Shown here one piece after another: positions 17,875-26,639 of a stretch of DNA of 64,000 nucleotides; positions within the stretch are counted from its first letter, which is position 1; every line of letters begins with the position of its first letter. Below the pieces are notes generated by a model that was not told where the DNA came from, made no database searches, and worked only from the letters and a program-made list of their open reading frames with translations. Position numbers and translations under genes: made by a program. Source of the DNA: Leyella stercorea (GTDB lineage Bacteria > Bacteroidota > Bacteroidia > Bacteroidales > Bacteroidaceae); NCBI RefSeq assembly GCF_019052365.1, contig NZ_JAHQUY010000005.1, forward strand, positions 1 through 64,000. Direction: 5' to 3'.

Positions 17875-19113
17875 TCAGCAGATACTTCTTTTCGCCTTAT
17901 ACCACGCCTCGTAGCGCTCCTGCATCGTGCGCACCGAGAAGCGTTCTTTGGCGAAAGCGTAGGCTTGCTGTGTGAGTGCGTCGCGGTCGGCGGTGGGCAG
18001 CCGGTCGAAGATACGGCGGTAGTCGTCGATATTGTTGCCATGCGCAAGCAAAGACCAGTCGGCGGGGAGCGTGTCGGCGAGTCCTGGGCACGCATTGGCT
18101 ATCACGGGCAGGCGGTTGAGGCTTGCTTCCATAGAGAGCATGCTGAGACCCTCGAACTCCGACGGCATGAACAGATAGTCGAACGACTGCATGTAGCCGG
18201 CGAGTCCGAATATCGGGGGCACGAGCTGTGCGTTGAGGGGCTTTCCTTCGGCGGCGATCTCCGCAAGTGTCTGCTCTACGAGTGTGCGCTGCGAACCGTC
18301 GCCGGCTATGGTAAAGAAGAAGCGTGCGTCGCCTGCAAGCATCTTCAGCACATTGCAGAGCACAACTACGCCCTTCTGAGGCTCAAGGCGACCGGCGAAC
18401 AAGATGTTGAGGTGTTCTTGCTCTGGCAAGCGGCAAAAGCCGAGCGGAGGTGTTGTTGGTGCACTTGAGACAAGTGCACCCCCTGAGGTGTTGAGGTGTT
18501 GTTGGTGCACTTGAGACAAGTGCACCCCCTGAGGTGTTGAGATGTTGAAATAATCCTTCTGCTCAACCTCCGCCACACCATTATTAATTATAGGCGCCAC
18601 TTCGCCGAAGCGTTCGGCGTAGCTGTCGCGCACCGAGTCGGAGATGGCGATGTTGGCGTTGCGGCTCTTGAAGAACGCCTCAACCCACTGGGCGGTGCGG
18701 GGCAGACCCGTCCAAAGGCGTGTGTTGTGAATGGTGCGCACTATCTTCACGCGGCGTAGCATACGCGGAAAAACACGACTGAAGACGTAGAGTGCCAGGT
18801 CGGGCGTCTCGGTGTGCGTGTGTATCACGTCGGGGCGCCAGCGCAGCATGATGTAGAGCATGCGCAGCGGAAAGAGCAAAGCGGCGATGCGCTCGAAGAG
18901 GAAGTGGAAACTCACGTCGGGCATCCACGAGCGGTGGCAGCGCACGCCAGCCTTTTCGAGTTCGCCGATGAACTTCGGTGTGTAAGCGGTGCGTCCGCGC
19001 ATTATCTCTACGACATGATACTCCATGCCGTGGGTCTGCGACTCGGCGATGTTGGCGGCTACGCGTTCGGCGCCGCCAAGCGAGAAGTGGGTTATGAGGT
19101 GGAATGTTCGCAT
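17875..19113 (-). CDS. GT4-type glycosyltransferase carrying an in-frame repeat insertion
   Basis: A 412-residue GT-B glycosyltransferase for envelope polysaccharide or lipid glycosylation. The N-terminal domain has HFSLGGAERVA and PDVIHTHTETPD; the C-terminal domain has ILFAGRLEPQKGV, FTIAGDGSQ, and the sugar-nucleotide site MPSEFEGLSMLSMEA (EX7E pattern, about 319-329). Residues about 188-223, between the two domains right after INNGV, are entirely encoded by intergenic repeat families B and C (18445-18552). The start at 19113 was chosen since the longer upstream frame is only translated microsatellite. It is the last gene of the envelope locus. Confidence 0.85.
   Translation of the reverse strand: MRTFHLITHFSLGGAERVAANIAESQTHGMEYHVVEIMRGRTAYTPKFIGELEKAGVRCHRSWMPDVSFHFLFERIAALLFPLRMLYIMLRWRPDVIHTHTETPDLALYVFSRVFPRMLRRVKIVRTIHNTRLWTGLPRTAQWVEAFFKSRNANIAISDSVRDSYAERFGEVAPIINNGVAEVEQKDYFNISTPQGVHLSQVHQQHLNTSGGALVSSAPTTPPLGFCRLPEQEHLNILFAGRLEPQKGVVVLCNVLKMLAGDARFFFTIAGDGSQRTLVEQTLAEIAAEGKPLNAQLVPPIFGLAGYMQSFDYLFMPSEFEGLSMLSMEASLNRLPVIANACPGLADTLPADWSLLAHGNNIDDYRRIFDRLPTADRDALTQQAYAFAKERFSVRTMQERYEAWYKAKRSIC
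18445..18552. repeat. family B/C repeats inside the glycosyltransferase CDS
   Basis: Two copies of the hairpin repeat GGTGCACTTGAGACAAGTGC start at 18458 and 18504 (46-bp period), mixed with GAGGTGTTGAG units. As 46 is not a multiple of three, the copies are read in different frames (minus strand GVHLSQVHQQ and GALVSSAPTT), both open. The total insert keeps the gene in frame. Confidence 0.92.
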
Positions 19114-19124
19114 GGAAATATGGT

Positions 19125-19323
19125 GCTGAGATATGATGTTGAGGTGTTGAGATGTTGTTGTGTTGAGATGTTGAGATATGATGTTGAGGTGTTGTTGTGG
19201 TGAGATGTTGAGATGAGGTGTTGGGATGTTGTTGTGGTGAGATGGTGAGATTTGATATAGTAATGTCACCACTTCACCACCTCGCCACCACAACATCTCA
19301 TGTCACCATCTCACCATCTCACC
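19125..19323. repeat. family C microsatellite block upstream of the glycosyltransferase
   Basis: GTTGAGRT and GGTGAGATG units are followed by AATGTCACCAC and the complementary TCACCATCTCACC units, as at 7858-8049. It fills the 213-bp gap between two genes on the same strand. Confidence 0.85.
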
Positions 19324-19326
19324 ACT

Positions 19327-20646
19327 TCAACACAGATAATCAATAACAATTACTGCATTATACGCCCAGAGCCACAGCGTGAGTGCCGCAACGAGCACCC
19401 TTGCCGCCATGCTGTTCTTGCGGCGCAGTATGTATCCGGTGGCGATAGGGATGATGAACGCCCAGTGAGCCGTCATGATGTACACCTCGTTGAGGCCGAA
19501 ACCGAAGCCCATGTGCATGAGCATGTCGAATGCGAACCACGCGAGCACCATGAGGAAGAACTTCTCGCGGCGTGCTATCCATGTGCCAGCAACAAGAAGC
19601 AGTACGACGAGAGCCTCTACGATATAGTTGACCGCCGAGCGATACTCTACGAACACGGGGCGCGTCTGCTGCACGTCCTCAAGCAGATAGTCGCGGTGGA
19701 GCTGCAGCGACTCGCCGAACAGATTGTCCACTGCCGACTGCCAGCGGCTGGTTGTCATATCGCTCCATTCGAGCAGCGGCACGCTCTTTGTGAGCGCTTC
19801 GCCGTTCTGTTGCTTCACGAAGTCGTCGTGCTCTTTCAGTTTCGCGATGCGCGCCGGGTCTTTCTTTGCCACCGCCGCCTCGATGCGCTTAATATTCCTC
19901 TCCTGCGGCGCAATGATGGCTTCCTTTTGCCACAGATAAACCGCGCCGAGCAGCAGCGTCGGCACCACGAACGAGAGTATGCTGCGCCACGAGAACACCT
20001 TTCTGCCGTTTACGAACCAAGCCGCCAGCGCCACCTTCACGCCGTTGGTGAGCGTCATGCCCGCCGTGAGGAAGAAGAGCAGGGCGCTCTGCCACAGCTT
20101 CATCGGCTTGCCCTCCTTCAGCCGGCGTCCGGCTATGAGCAGCGTGAGCAGCAGCAGCGGCAGCGAGAGCGCGAAGTGGTCGGGCACCATCGTGGCTATC
20201 ATCACATGCGCAAAGCCGTAGAACATAGCCGTGAGGAAAGCCGCGTCCATGCGGTTCACCTCCACCACGTCGCGCAGCAAGCGGTGCATGAGCACAACCC
20301 CCCACACGTCGGTAGCCACGAGCAGCGCGCCCATGAGCAACACAGCGGCGTTGAACTCCGTGGGCGGCATTATCTGATGGTTCAGCCAGAACAGCGGCAG
20401 CAGCAGCGCCACGAACAGTGGGTGGCGTAGGGCGTTCCAGTGGAGACGCATGCAGGAGATGAATATCAGCGAGAAGATGTCGTAGCCCGACATGTTCAGG
20501 TGGTTGTAGAACACCGACCAGAAGCCCACGTGCGCACCACGTGTGAACGACTGCCAATGATTGGCGATGAGCAGCGCGTTGAGCGCGGCGAACACTATCA
20601 GCGCCACTATGGCTACGGGGCGTTCCTCTTTGCGAAGTATTTTCAT
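19327..20646 (-). CDS. polytopic membrane protein (DUF6080-like), paralogue 1
   Basis: A 439-residue inner-membrane protein with many hydrophobic segments (roughly ten) and a hydrophilic loop at about 265-320. It shares with its upstream neighbour the motifs ATMVPDHF, FFLTAGMTLTNG/FFVTAGTSLNNG, NLFGES(L/I)QLH(R/Q)DYLL, and NEVYIM(T/S)AHW, so the two are paralogues. I believe this is the family called DUF6080. Overall layout resembles GT-C type membrane glycosyltransferases but I see no proven catalytic motif. It lies 21 bases downstream of its paralogue. Confidence 0.7.
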   Translation of the reverse strand: MKILRKEERPVAIVALIVFAALNALLIANHWQSFTRGAHVGFWSVFYNHLNMSGYDIFSLIFISCMRLHWNALRHPLFVALLLPLFWLNHQIMPPTEFNAAVLLMGALLVATDVWGVVLMHRLLRDVVEVNRMDAAFLTAMFYGFAHVMIATMVPDHFALSLPLLLLTLLIAGRRLKEGKPMKLWQSALLFFLTAGMTLTNGVKVALAAWFVNGRKVFSWRSILSFVVPTLLLGAVYLWQKEAIIAPQERNIKRIEAAVAKKDPARIAKLKEHDDFVKQQNGEALTKSVPLLEWSDMTTSRWQSAVDNLFGESLQLHRDYLLEDVQQTRPVFVEYRSAVNYIVEALVVLLLVAGTWIARREKFFLMVLAWFAFDMLMHMGFGFGLNEVYIMTAHWAFIIPIATGYILRRKNSMAARVLVAALTLWLWAYNAVIVIDYLC

Positions 20647-20667
20647 GTTATGTTTTCCTATATGTTG

Positions 20668-22149
20668 TCAGAAGAAGAGATACTGCACGATGAGCGCCAC
20701 GTTCCATATCCACAGATATGCCGCCAGCGCGGCTATCAGCCCTTTCAGCGCGAGAGCCTTGCGGCGCTTCTCGGTAGCCTTCAGCAGGAACGCCACGGCT
20801 ATCGGTATGATGTATATCCAGTGGGCTGACATGATGTACACCTCGTTGATGCCGAAGCCCAGACCCACGTGCAGCACCATATCCAGAGCGAAATAAGACA
20901 TGGCGAGCCAGAAGAAGCGCGACCGTCTGCCTGCCCAGATGCCGAGCACGAAGAGCAGAGCGATGATGCCCTCAACGATATAGTTGAACGCATAGCGGTA
21001 GTGTACCATCATCGGGCGCGACTTCAGCACGTCGCCCAACAGATAGTCCTGGTGCAGCTGAATAGACTCGCCGAAGAGATTTTCCACTATCGACTCTGAG
21101 CGCGAGGTCGTAACGTCGGTCCAGCTGATGAACTCGCCGTTGGCTATCGGCTTGCCGTTCTTGCGCACGCGCTTTTTCTTCTTCGCCGCAGCCACCTTCG
21201 CCTTGTTTACAGAGTCGCGCTCAGCCTTGGCAGCCAGCGCAGAGTCTTGCTGTGTGGTGGTGAACGCAGCGAACGCTATCGAGTCGCGGTGCGCCTGCTC
21301 AGCCTGCTCTGCCTTCCGCTTAGCCTCCTTCGCGGCTTTCGCCTTCTCGCGTGCAGCTTTTGCCGTCACGTCGCGCGGCCAGACGATGTAGTCGTAGCTC
21401 AAGCGTGCCACGCCCCATGTGAGCGCCGCCGGCAGCAGAATGCAACCGAAGAGGAACTTCGGTCGGAAGATGCGCCATCCGTTCACGAAGAGGTCGGAGA
21501 GATAAATCTTCAGTCCGTTGTTCAGCGATGTGCCCGCCGTCACGAAGAAGTAGAGCGCCGCCTGCCATCCGCTCAGCCGCTGCTTCTTCAGTATCAGCTT
21601 GCCCGACACGTAGAGTGCCAGCAGCAGAAGCATCATCGAGATGACGAAGTGGTCGGGCACCATCGTAGAGAGCATCACGAACGCGAAGCCGAAGTAGAAG
21701 ACGGTAGCCAGCGTAGAGTCGGTGCGGCTCACGCCCACCACCTCGCGGCAGATGCGGTAGAGGAATATCATCGAGTAGAACGCCGCGAACAGCAGTATCG
21801 CCGACACGATGAAGATGGCGCAGTTGATGCCCGTGAGCCACATCAGTCCTTGGTTGATGAGGTAGGGCACGTACATGAAGAACGCCAGCAGCGGATGGCG
21901 GTAGACGTTGTAGCCCGCCGTCCAGTTGCTCACCACGCTGTACGTGATGGGGTCGAAACCCGAGATGTGGAACTTCGAGATGAACAGATGCCAGTAGTGG
22001 GCGTTCTGCGGTGTGAACACGTCGTAGTACTTGCAGATGACGAGGGCGTCGAGGGCAAGGAACACCAAGAGCATCACCGTCGCCAACGGGCGTTCTTCGC
22101 GCTTCACGCGGAAGAGGCGGAACGCACTGAGGAGGGAGTCGCTATTCAT
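20668..22149 (-). CDS. polytopic membrane protein (DUF6080-like), paralogue 2
   Basis: A 493-residue inner-membrane protein, longer than paralogue 1 because of a cytosolic or periplasmic Ala/Lys/Arg-rich loop of about 85 residues (about 265-350, with many KAKAAKEAKRKAEQ-type repeats and KKKKRVRKNGK). Conserved motifs shared with paralogue 1 are STMVPDHF, FVTAGTSLNNG, WTDVTTSRSESIVENLFGES, and GINEVYIMSAHW. The conserved D-H and E residues at membrane edges would be candidates if it is a lipid-linked sugar transferase, which is an inference from the neighbouring UbiA, HAD and GtrA genes. Confidence 0.7.
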   Translation of the reverse strand: MNSDSLLSAFRLFRVKREERPLATVMLLVFLALDALVICKYYDVFTPQNAHYWHLFISKFHISGFDPITYSVVSNWTAGYNVYRHPLLAFFMYVPYLINQGLMWLTGINCAIFIVSAILLFAAFYSMIFLYRICREVVGVSRTDSTLATVFYFGFAFVMLSTMVPDHFVISMMLLLLALYVSGKLILKKQRLSGWQAALYFFVTAGTSLNNGLKIYLSDLFVNGWRIFRPKFLFGCILLPAALTWGVARLSYDYIVWPRDVTAKAAREKAKAAKEAKRKAEQAEQAHRDSIAFAAFTTTQQDSALAAKAERDSVNKAKVAAAKKKKRVRKNGKPIANGEFISWTDVTTSRSESIVENLFGESIQLHQDYLLGDVLKSRPMMVHYRYAFNYIVEGIIALLFVLGIWAGRRSRFFWLAMSYFALDMVLHVGLGFGINEVYIMSAHWIYIIPIAVAFLLKATEKRRKALALKGLIAALAAYLWIWNVALIVQYLFF

Positions 22150-22170
22150 ATTGTTTGTTGTTTCTGTTTT

Positions 22171-22226
22171 CTTTCTTTTCTTTTAAGCCTTTCTAAGCCT
22201 TTCTAAGCCTCTTTAAGCCTTTGCGT
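22171..22226. repeat. family D 10-bp repeat AAGCCTTTCT
   Basis: Three to four 10-bp units of TTCTAAGCCT type between gtrA and the DUF6080-like gene. Same family at 34308-34352 and 50934-51072. Confidence 0.8.
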
Positions 22227-22239
22227 AAACTTTTGCTAA

Positions 22240-22641
22240 CTAAGCCCTCCCCGACGGGGAGGGTTGGGAGGGGCTTTTTAAAAAGAATCTCACGAGCACG
22301 AAGTTCACGGGCACGCAGATACAGAACATCGGAATCGGCGCCCACTGCTTCGGCACGCCTATCCAAAGGAACAGATTAAGCGTGAGCATCTGCAGCACAT
22401 AGTTTACGGCGTGCGAGAAGGCGAAGCCTGCGCCGCGCTTAGCCGACGCCTTCACGCGGAACGTGTAGCGCGTGGACGCCACGAAGTTGAAGACGAAGCT
22501 GATGGCGTAGCCGATGGTCATCGCCACGCTCGGGTTGAGCCAGCTGATGAGCAGCCAGTAGATGGCGTACTGCAACGCCGTTGCCAGCACGCCCACTATG
22601 CCAAAGCGTATCACTTCGCCAAGTTTTTGTCTGTCTATCAT
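22240..22641 (-). CDS. GtrA-family membrane protein with repeat-encoded tail
   Basis: A 133-residue protein of the GtrA family, four-helix membrane proteins thought to flip polyprenyl-phosphate-linked sugars. Start MIDRQKLGEVIRFGIVG (22641) is the usual family start; the longer frame adds 16 residues. Helices lie at about 10-30, 38-58, 75-95 and 103-121, with the FNFVASTRYTF motif at 51-61. The last 11 residues (SPSQPSPSGRA, 123-133) are encoded by a family G repeat (22242-22277), so the natural C-terminus seems to have been replaced or extended by repeat sequence. Confidence 0.85.
   Translation of the reverse strand: MIDRQKLGEVIRFGIVGVLATALQYAIYWLLISWLNPSVAMTIGYAISFVFNFVASTRYTFRVKASAKRGAGFAFSHAVNYVLQMLTLNLFLWIGVPKQWAPIPMFCICVPVNFVLVRFFLKSPSQPSPSGRA
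22242..22277. repeat. family G CCCTCCCCGACGGGGAGGG repeat overlapping the gtrA end
   Basis: The element AAGCCCTCCCC-GACGGGGAGGG-TTGGGAGGGGCTTTT forms a hairpin (CCCTCCCC/GGGGAGGG). It is present in inverted orientation at 50878-50932 with an internal partial duplication. Confidence 0.88.
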
Positions 22642-22755
22642 ATCTTTCTTTTTTTTATATGGATGGGTGTTAACAGATTCTCTGCGCACACGAACTATAT
22701 ATTATAATGATTTCATGTGTTATGAGCATTTACGGTTTTTACTCTACAAACTTGG

Positions 22756-22783
22756 TGCTGCGGAGGCCGGAGACCTCCGCTAC
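22756..22783. repeat. family E single palindromic unit
   Basis: One copy of TGCTGCGGAGG...ACCTCCGCTAC. The flank ACTTGG on its left matches the flank of the copy at 45421-45449 (complement CCAAGT), so the true repeat is longer than the palindrome. Confidence 0.88.
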
Positions 22784-22830
22784 GGATAAATCGCATTTCT
22801 ATAGTTTTGATGCACACACACTGTGTATTT

Positions 22831-22968
22831 GTCATCGTTCTCCGTCCGCCGTCCGATCAGATTCCGTTCGCCGTCCAATCGGATTCCGTCCGCCGTCCGA
22901 TCGGATTGCGTTCGCCGCCCGATCAGATTCCGTCCGCCGTCCAATCGGATTCCGTTCGCCGTCCGCCG
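22831..22968. repeat. family A 22-bp tandem array (5 units)
   Basis: Five 22-bp units plus a partial one, preceded by GTCATCGT (22831-22838). Units alternate TCCGCCG/TTCGCCG starts and GATTGC/GATTCC ends. Together with the family E unit it fills the 348-bp gap between gtrA and the HAD gene. Confidence 0.9.
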
Positions 22969-22989
22969 AAAAAGTCAAAAAAAAGCGTT

Positions 22990-23610
22990 CTATCTGAACG
23001 GCTTGTAATGGGCTTTATCTGCGAAGGCGAGCAGTTCGCGGTCGCCCCTGCTGTCGCCGAACGCCTCGATGTGGTAGTCGCAGCGGTGCGTCGTGAGTTC
23101 GGGCAGCTGCTTGCAGAGTCGCTCCACCTTCTCCGCTCCGTAGCAGTTGTTGGAGAGGAAGCGCCCCGTGAGGCGTCCGTCTTTGTCAGTCTCCACCTGC
23201 GTGCCGAGCACACAGAACGCCGACCGGCTCGCGCGCGCCATCTCCGTAAAGAACGGGCGCACCCAGTTGTCGATGCTTGCGCTCACCACACACACGTTCT
23301 CGCCCTGGGCGAAGAGCTTCGAGAGCAGCGCCTTCGCCTTCGGTCTTATCAGGCAGGCGTTGTCGTCGGCGAAGCGGCGGCACAGTGCGTCGAATGTTTC
23401 AGCCTCCATGCCGCGGAAGAACCACGCGAAGATGCGCTGCTTGGCGCGGTAGTTGGGGTAGAGCTTTAGTTTCATCAGCACCAGCAGCGGACTGTGCACG
23501 AGGAATCCCCAGACGAACCGCCACGTGCCGCAGGCGTAGCGTATGAACACTAACAGCGTGTCCGCCGTCGTCAGCGTGCCGTCGAAGTCGAATACGTAGA
23601 GTCGTTTCAT
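22990..23610 (-). CDS. HAD-IB phosphatase
   Basis: A 206-residue HAD-superfamily hydrolase. Motif I is DFDGT with nucleophile D8 and acid D10, motif II S110 in VVSAS, motif III K161, motif IV GDSRGD with D186 and D190. A 60-residue helical cap lies after motif I. The UbiA-type gene ends one base upstream of its start codon, so translation is coupled. In decaprenyl-phospho-ribose pathways a phosphatase removes the 5-phosphate from the lipid-linked phosphoribose; this gene is the natural candidate, as inferred from context. HAD-IB also includes SerB-type enzymes. Confidence 0.82.
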   Translation of the reverse strand: MKRLYVFDFDGTLTTADTLLVFIRYACGTWRFVWGFLVHSPLLVLMKLKLYPNYRAKQRIFAWFFRGMEAETFDALCRRFADDNACLIRPKAKALLSKLFAQGENVCVVSASIDNWVRPFFTEMARASRSAFCVLGTQVETDKDGRLTGRFLSNNCYGAEKVERLCKQLPELTTHRCDYHIEAFGDSRGDRELLAFADKAHYKPFR

Positions 23611-23611
23611 A

Positions 23612-24496
23612 TTATATAACGTATATCATGAGCAGGAACGTGAGCAGCCACGCCACCACGACAATCTGCGAGAAGTGGTCGCGCAGGATGATCTTTGTAG
23701 GGTCGCCGCTCTTCTGGTCGACCACCGCAATCTGTATGTAGCGCAGCAGACCGATGAGCACGAAGACGAACGTGAGGTAGAGGTAAGGCGTCTGGAAACG
23801 CTCCACAACCTCCGGCGAGACGCAGTACATGATGTAGCAGACGAGTGTGACGGAGGCGGTGATGGTGATGGCTTGGTTGATGAACGTGAGGTTGTAGCGC
23901 ACGGTGTTCTTGCGCGGCGCCTCGCCCGTCTCGTTCATGCGCAGCACGTCGTCGCGGCGCTTGGCGAACGACATGAAGAGCGTGAGCAGGAAGGTCATGA
24001 TGACTATCCAGTTGCTCAGCGGCAGCTCGCAGGCGAAGCCTCCGGCGAGGATGCGTAGCACGAAGCCGAACGCCACGATGCACACGTCGAGTATGGCATA
24101 CTGCTTCAGCTTAGAGCAGTAGGCGAGGTTGAGCACGTAGTAGAACACGATGACAGCCATAACGTTGCTCATCACTTCGGGCGGCAGCGTCAGCGCCACG
24201 CCGATGCCGAGCACGAACATCACTATCATAAGCGTGTAGCCCATGCGTATGGACAGCGCGCCTGAGGCTATCGGGCGCTGACACTTCACAGGATGGTTGC
24301 GGTCGGCGTCTACGTCCACGATGTCGTTGTAGCAGTAAATGGACGACGCCACGAAACTGTAGGCGAAGAATGTGAGCGTCACGAGTTCTATCGAGTGGAG
24401 GTCGAAGAGCTCGCCACCGAAAAACATCGGGATGAAGACGAAGAAGTTCTTTATCCACTGCTTGGGGCGCGTAAGGCGCAGAATATTCTTTATCAT
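23612..24496 (-). CDS. UbiA-family polyprenyl-phosphate phosphoribosyltransferase
   Basis: A 294-residue UbiA-superfamily membrane prenyltransferase. It carries RPKQWIKN (10-17) and NDIVDVDADRNHP (57-69) followed by KCQRPIASG, the pattern of decaprenyl-phosphate 5-phosphoribosyltransferases such as mycobacterial Rv3806c, rather than of menaquinone or ubiquinone enzymes. The likely reaction is polyprenyl phosphate plus PRPP giving polyprenyl-phosphoryl-5-phosphoribose at the inner membrane. The HAD gene follows after one base. Together they suggest a lipid-linked pentose donor for envelope glycans. Confidence 0.82.
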   Translation of the reverse strand: MIKNILRLTRPKQWIKNFFVFIPMFFGGELFDLHSIELVTLTFFAYSFVASSIYCYNDIVDVDADRNHPVKCQRPIASGALSIRMGYTLMIVMFVLGIGVALTLPPEVMSNVMAVIVFYYVLNLAYCSKLKQYAILDVCIVAFGFVLRILAGGFACELPLSNWIVIMTFLLTLFMSFAKRRDDVLRMNETGEAPRKNTVRYNLTFINQAITITASVTLVCYIMYCVSPEVVERFQTPYLYLTFVFVLIGLLRYIQIAVVDQKSGDPTKIILRDHFSQIVVVAWLLTFLLMIYVI

Positions 24497-24499
24497 AAT

Positions 24500-24598
24500 G
24501 TGTTGAGGTGTTGAGATGGTGAGAAATGTTGTTGAGGGGTTGAGGTGTTGAGATGGTGAGAAATGTTGTTGAGGTGGTGAGGGGTTGAGGTGGTGACA
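24500..24598. repeat. family C microsatellite block
   Basis: GTTGAGGTGTTGAGATGGTGAG-like units (two longer direct copies) ending GTGGTGACATTAC, the complement of the junction motif GTAATGTCACCAC seen at 7970-7990 and 19256-19275. It fills the gap between the acyltransferase and the UbiA gene. Confidence 0.85.
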
Positions 24599-25603
24599 TT
24601 ACTTTTTGCTGAAGATATTCAGCGCGAAGCTCGTTGCCTGATGCAGCACCCACGCTACGGGCAGCGTGATGGCAACGGTGGCGGCGAACGTTCCCCAATA
24701 GCCCAAGCCCATCGGCTGTATGTATACGAGCACGAAGTGGATGTGTATGAGGTAAGCCTCCAGACTAAGCATTCCGACAAGACGGAACGCGCGGTTCACC
24801 CACTCGGGCGTGCGGCGGAAGATGCGGTTCATCACCAGTATGGAGCACACCGTGAACGGTATGTAGAGCATTCGCTCAACGAAGAGCGGGAAGTGTCCGT
24901 GGCGCACCTGCTCAAGATATAGGCACGTGCCGAACGTCATGAGGAACGTAACGAGCAACAGCCACACCGCATCGGGCGGCAACTGCTTGCGCGAGCGAAC
25001 CATCTCGCCCATGTTGATGCCGATGAAGAAGATAGGCACGCGACTCCAGAATATCTCCAGATGACCCACGGCGGCATGTATCGGCAGCACCCACTGCACC
25101 ATCACGCACCACACCACCATCAGCATCGGCAGCCAACGATAGGTAGGGTAGCGCTCGATGAGGCGCATATACCACGGCGCAACGAGGTAGAGCGCCATGA
25201 TGGCAGGCACGTACCAGAACGTTAGCTCGTCGTGCAGCCAGAAGTCCCAGTTGATGGTGATGTCGCCGATGAGGTCGATGATGTCCTTCGAGAAACGGCG
25301 CGCTCCGAGATAGTCGCGCAGGTAGAACGCCGTGGAGCAGATGAGCCATGTAGGCAGGATGCGGATGAGTCGGCGGCGATAGAAATGGCTCACCGACGGC
25401 GTCTTTGTCCATGCGAACCACAGGCCCACACCACTAAGGAAGAGGAAGATGTCGACCCCCACGTTGCCGCAGCGGCGCAGTCCGTAGAACGGGTCGCCGC
25501 GGTCGAGCGCCACATGGAACAGAATGACGAAGAGCATTGCGGCTCCCATCTGTTCGGCGCGGAATCGCGATATGTTTCCTAACTCAATGCTTGGTATCTT
25601 CAT
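24599..25603 (-). CDS. membrane acyltransferase (acyltransferase-3 family), copy 1
   Basis: A 334-residue integral-membrane O-acyltransferase of the acyltransferase-3 (OafA/YrhL) family, which acetylates sugars of surface polysaccharides from acyl-CoA. Visible are the N-terminal RFRAEQMGAAMLFVILFHVALD with the family's catalytic His, FLFLSGVGLWFAW, and YRRRLIRILPTW (the RxxR motif after the second helix), with about ten membrane segments. Its start overlaps the end of the next acyltransferase by 20 bases. The acceptor is probably the glycan made by this locus. Confidence 0.82.
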   Translation of the reverse strand: MKIPSIELGNISRFRAEQMGAAMLFVILFHVALDRGDPFYGLRRCGNVGVDIFLFLSGVGLWFAWTKTPSVSHFYRRRLIRILPTWLICSTAFYLRDYLGARRFSKDIIDLIGDITINWDFWLHDELTFWYVPAIMALYLVAPWYMRLIERYPTYRWLPMLMVVWCVMVQWVLPIHAAVGHLEIFWSRVPIFFIGINMGEMVRSRKQLPPDAVWLLLVTFLMTFGTCLYLEQVRHGHFPLFVERMLYIPFTVCSILVMNRIFRRTPEWVNRAFRLVGMLSLEAYLIHIHFVLVYIQPMGLGYWGTFAATVAITLPVAWVLHQATSFALNIFSKK

Positions 25604-26624
25604 TGCGTAGCTTGAAATTATGGTAGAACCATGCCAATGCTATCGACGCCACGATGTACAGCAGCAGACCCGTGTACACATCGCCGTGGCGAGAGATTGG
25701 TATGAATATTTTTCTTGTGAGCGGATGCAGCACGAAAAGTGCGGCAGAGATGGTGCCTACCCACGCTATCCACTCGTTCACGGTTTTCGGCAGTAGCTTT
25801 ACGATGCCGATTGAGGCGGTGCACACGAAGAGCGGCGCCCACAGCCATGTCTGGAAGTTGAAGCTGAAGAAGAACACTGCTACGACGGATATCACCATGA
25901 GCGTCATGCGTACGCCGTGTGTCAGTTTTTTGCCGTGGCGAGCATAGAGCAGTCCGGCGCAGAACGGCAGCACGCCGCCCATGAAGTTGTAGCGTACGCG
26001 GTTGAGCGTGTCGCCCTCTGGGTCGCAGAACGCCTGCATAGCCCAGCACACCGCAATGAGCAGTAGGGCGTAGACGTCGCCCTTGCGCCAAAGCAGCAGG
26101 CGGTAGACTATATAGAGCTGCATCATCAGTCCGAAGAACCAGTAGGGGCCGGGCCATATCACATGGTCGGGGTCGGGCATCATGTTGTTGAACATGAACA
26201 TCTGTCCGAGTATGTCCATGACGTGATACTTGTGCGATCCGGGCGTGATGGCGTCAACCATCGTGAACGCCACGAAGCCCACTATCATCATCTTGAACAG
26301 CTTAACGTAGTGATGCTTCAGGAACGGCACCACGTTGGTCTGCTTCGGCGAGAGTGCGCCGCGCTTTTCGTACTTCATGACGAGTCCGTAGGCGGAGAGG
26401 AAGAGGAACACCGGCACACCGTAATGGCCGAAGAACGACACGAGGTGGATGGGCAGGTTGAGGTCGGGGTGTGCGAGCGCCTGCATCAGATCGCTTGCCT
26501 TCGACATGGTGAAGGTGTACTCGTTTTCCTTTACGGCGAAACCGAGCCAGTGACAGTAGTTATGCAGGAAGATGCCTATTATGGCGAGTCCGCGCATGGC
26601 GGAACATTCTGTGCGGGTAAGCAT
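25584..26624 (-). CDS. membrane acyltransferase (acyltransferase-3 family), copy 2
   Basis: A 346-residue acyltransferase-3 family membrane protein, only distantly similar to copy 1. It begins MLTRTECSAMRGLAIIGIFLHNYCHW, where the RxxAIxxIxxHNY pattern holds the conserved His, followed by PVFLFLSAYGLVMKYEKR and about ten hydrophobic segments. It lies 15 bases downstream of the sulfatase-fold transferase and overlaps copy 1, so all three are one operon. It likely O-acylates an envelope glycan or lipid. Confidence 0.8.
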   Translation of the reverse strand: MLTRTECSAMRGLAIIGIFLHNYCHWLGFAVKENEYTFTMSKASDLMQALAHPDLNLPIHLVSFFGHYGVPVFLFLSAYGLVMKYEKRGALSPKQTNVVPFLKHHYVKLFKMMIVGFVAFTMVDAITPGSHKYHVMDILGQMFMFNNMMPDPDHVIWPGPYWFFGLMMQLYIVYRLLLWRKGDVYALLLIAVCWAMQAFCDPEGDTLNRVRYNFMGGVLPFCAGLLYARHGKKLTHGVRMTLMVISVVAVFFFSFNFQTWLWAPLFVCTASIGIVKLLPKTVNEWIAWVGTISAALFVLHPLTRKIFIPISRHGDVYTGLLLYIVASIALAWFYHNFKLRNEDTKH

Positions 26625-26639
26625 TATTTATTCTTCAAT

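Noticed and set aside
19114..19296. N-terminal extension of the glycosyltransferase by 61 codons
   Set aside because: It is translated family C repeat (HLNIISQHLN type) and the conserved GT-B start MRTFHLITHFSLGGAERV begins at 19113.
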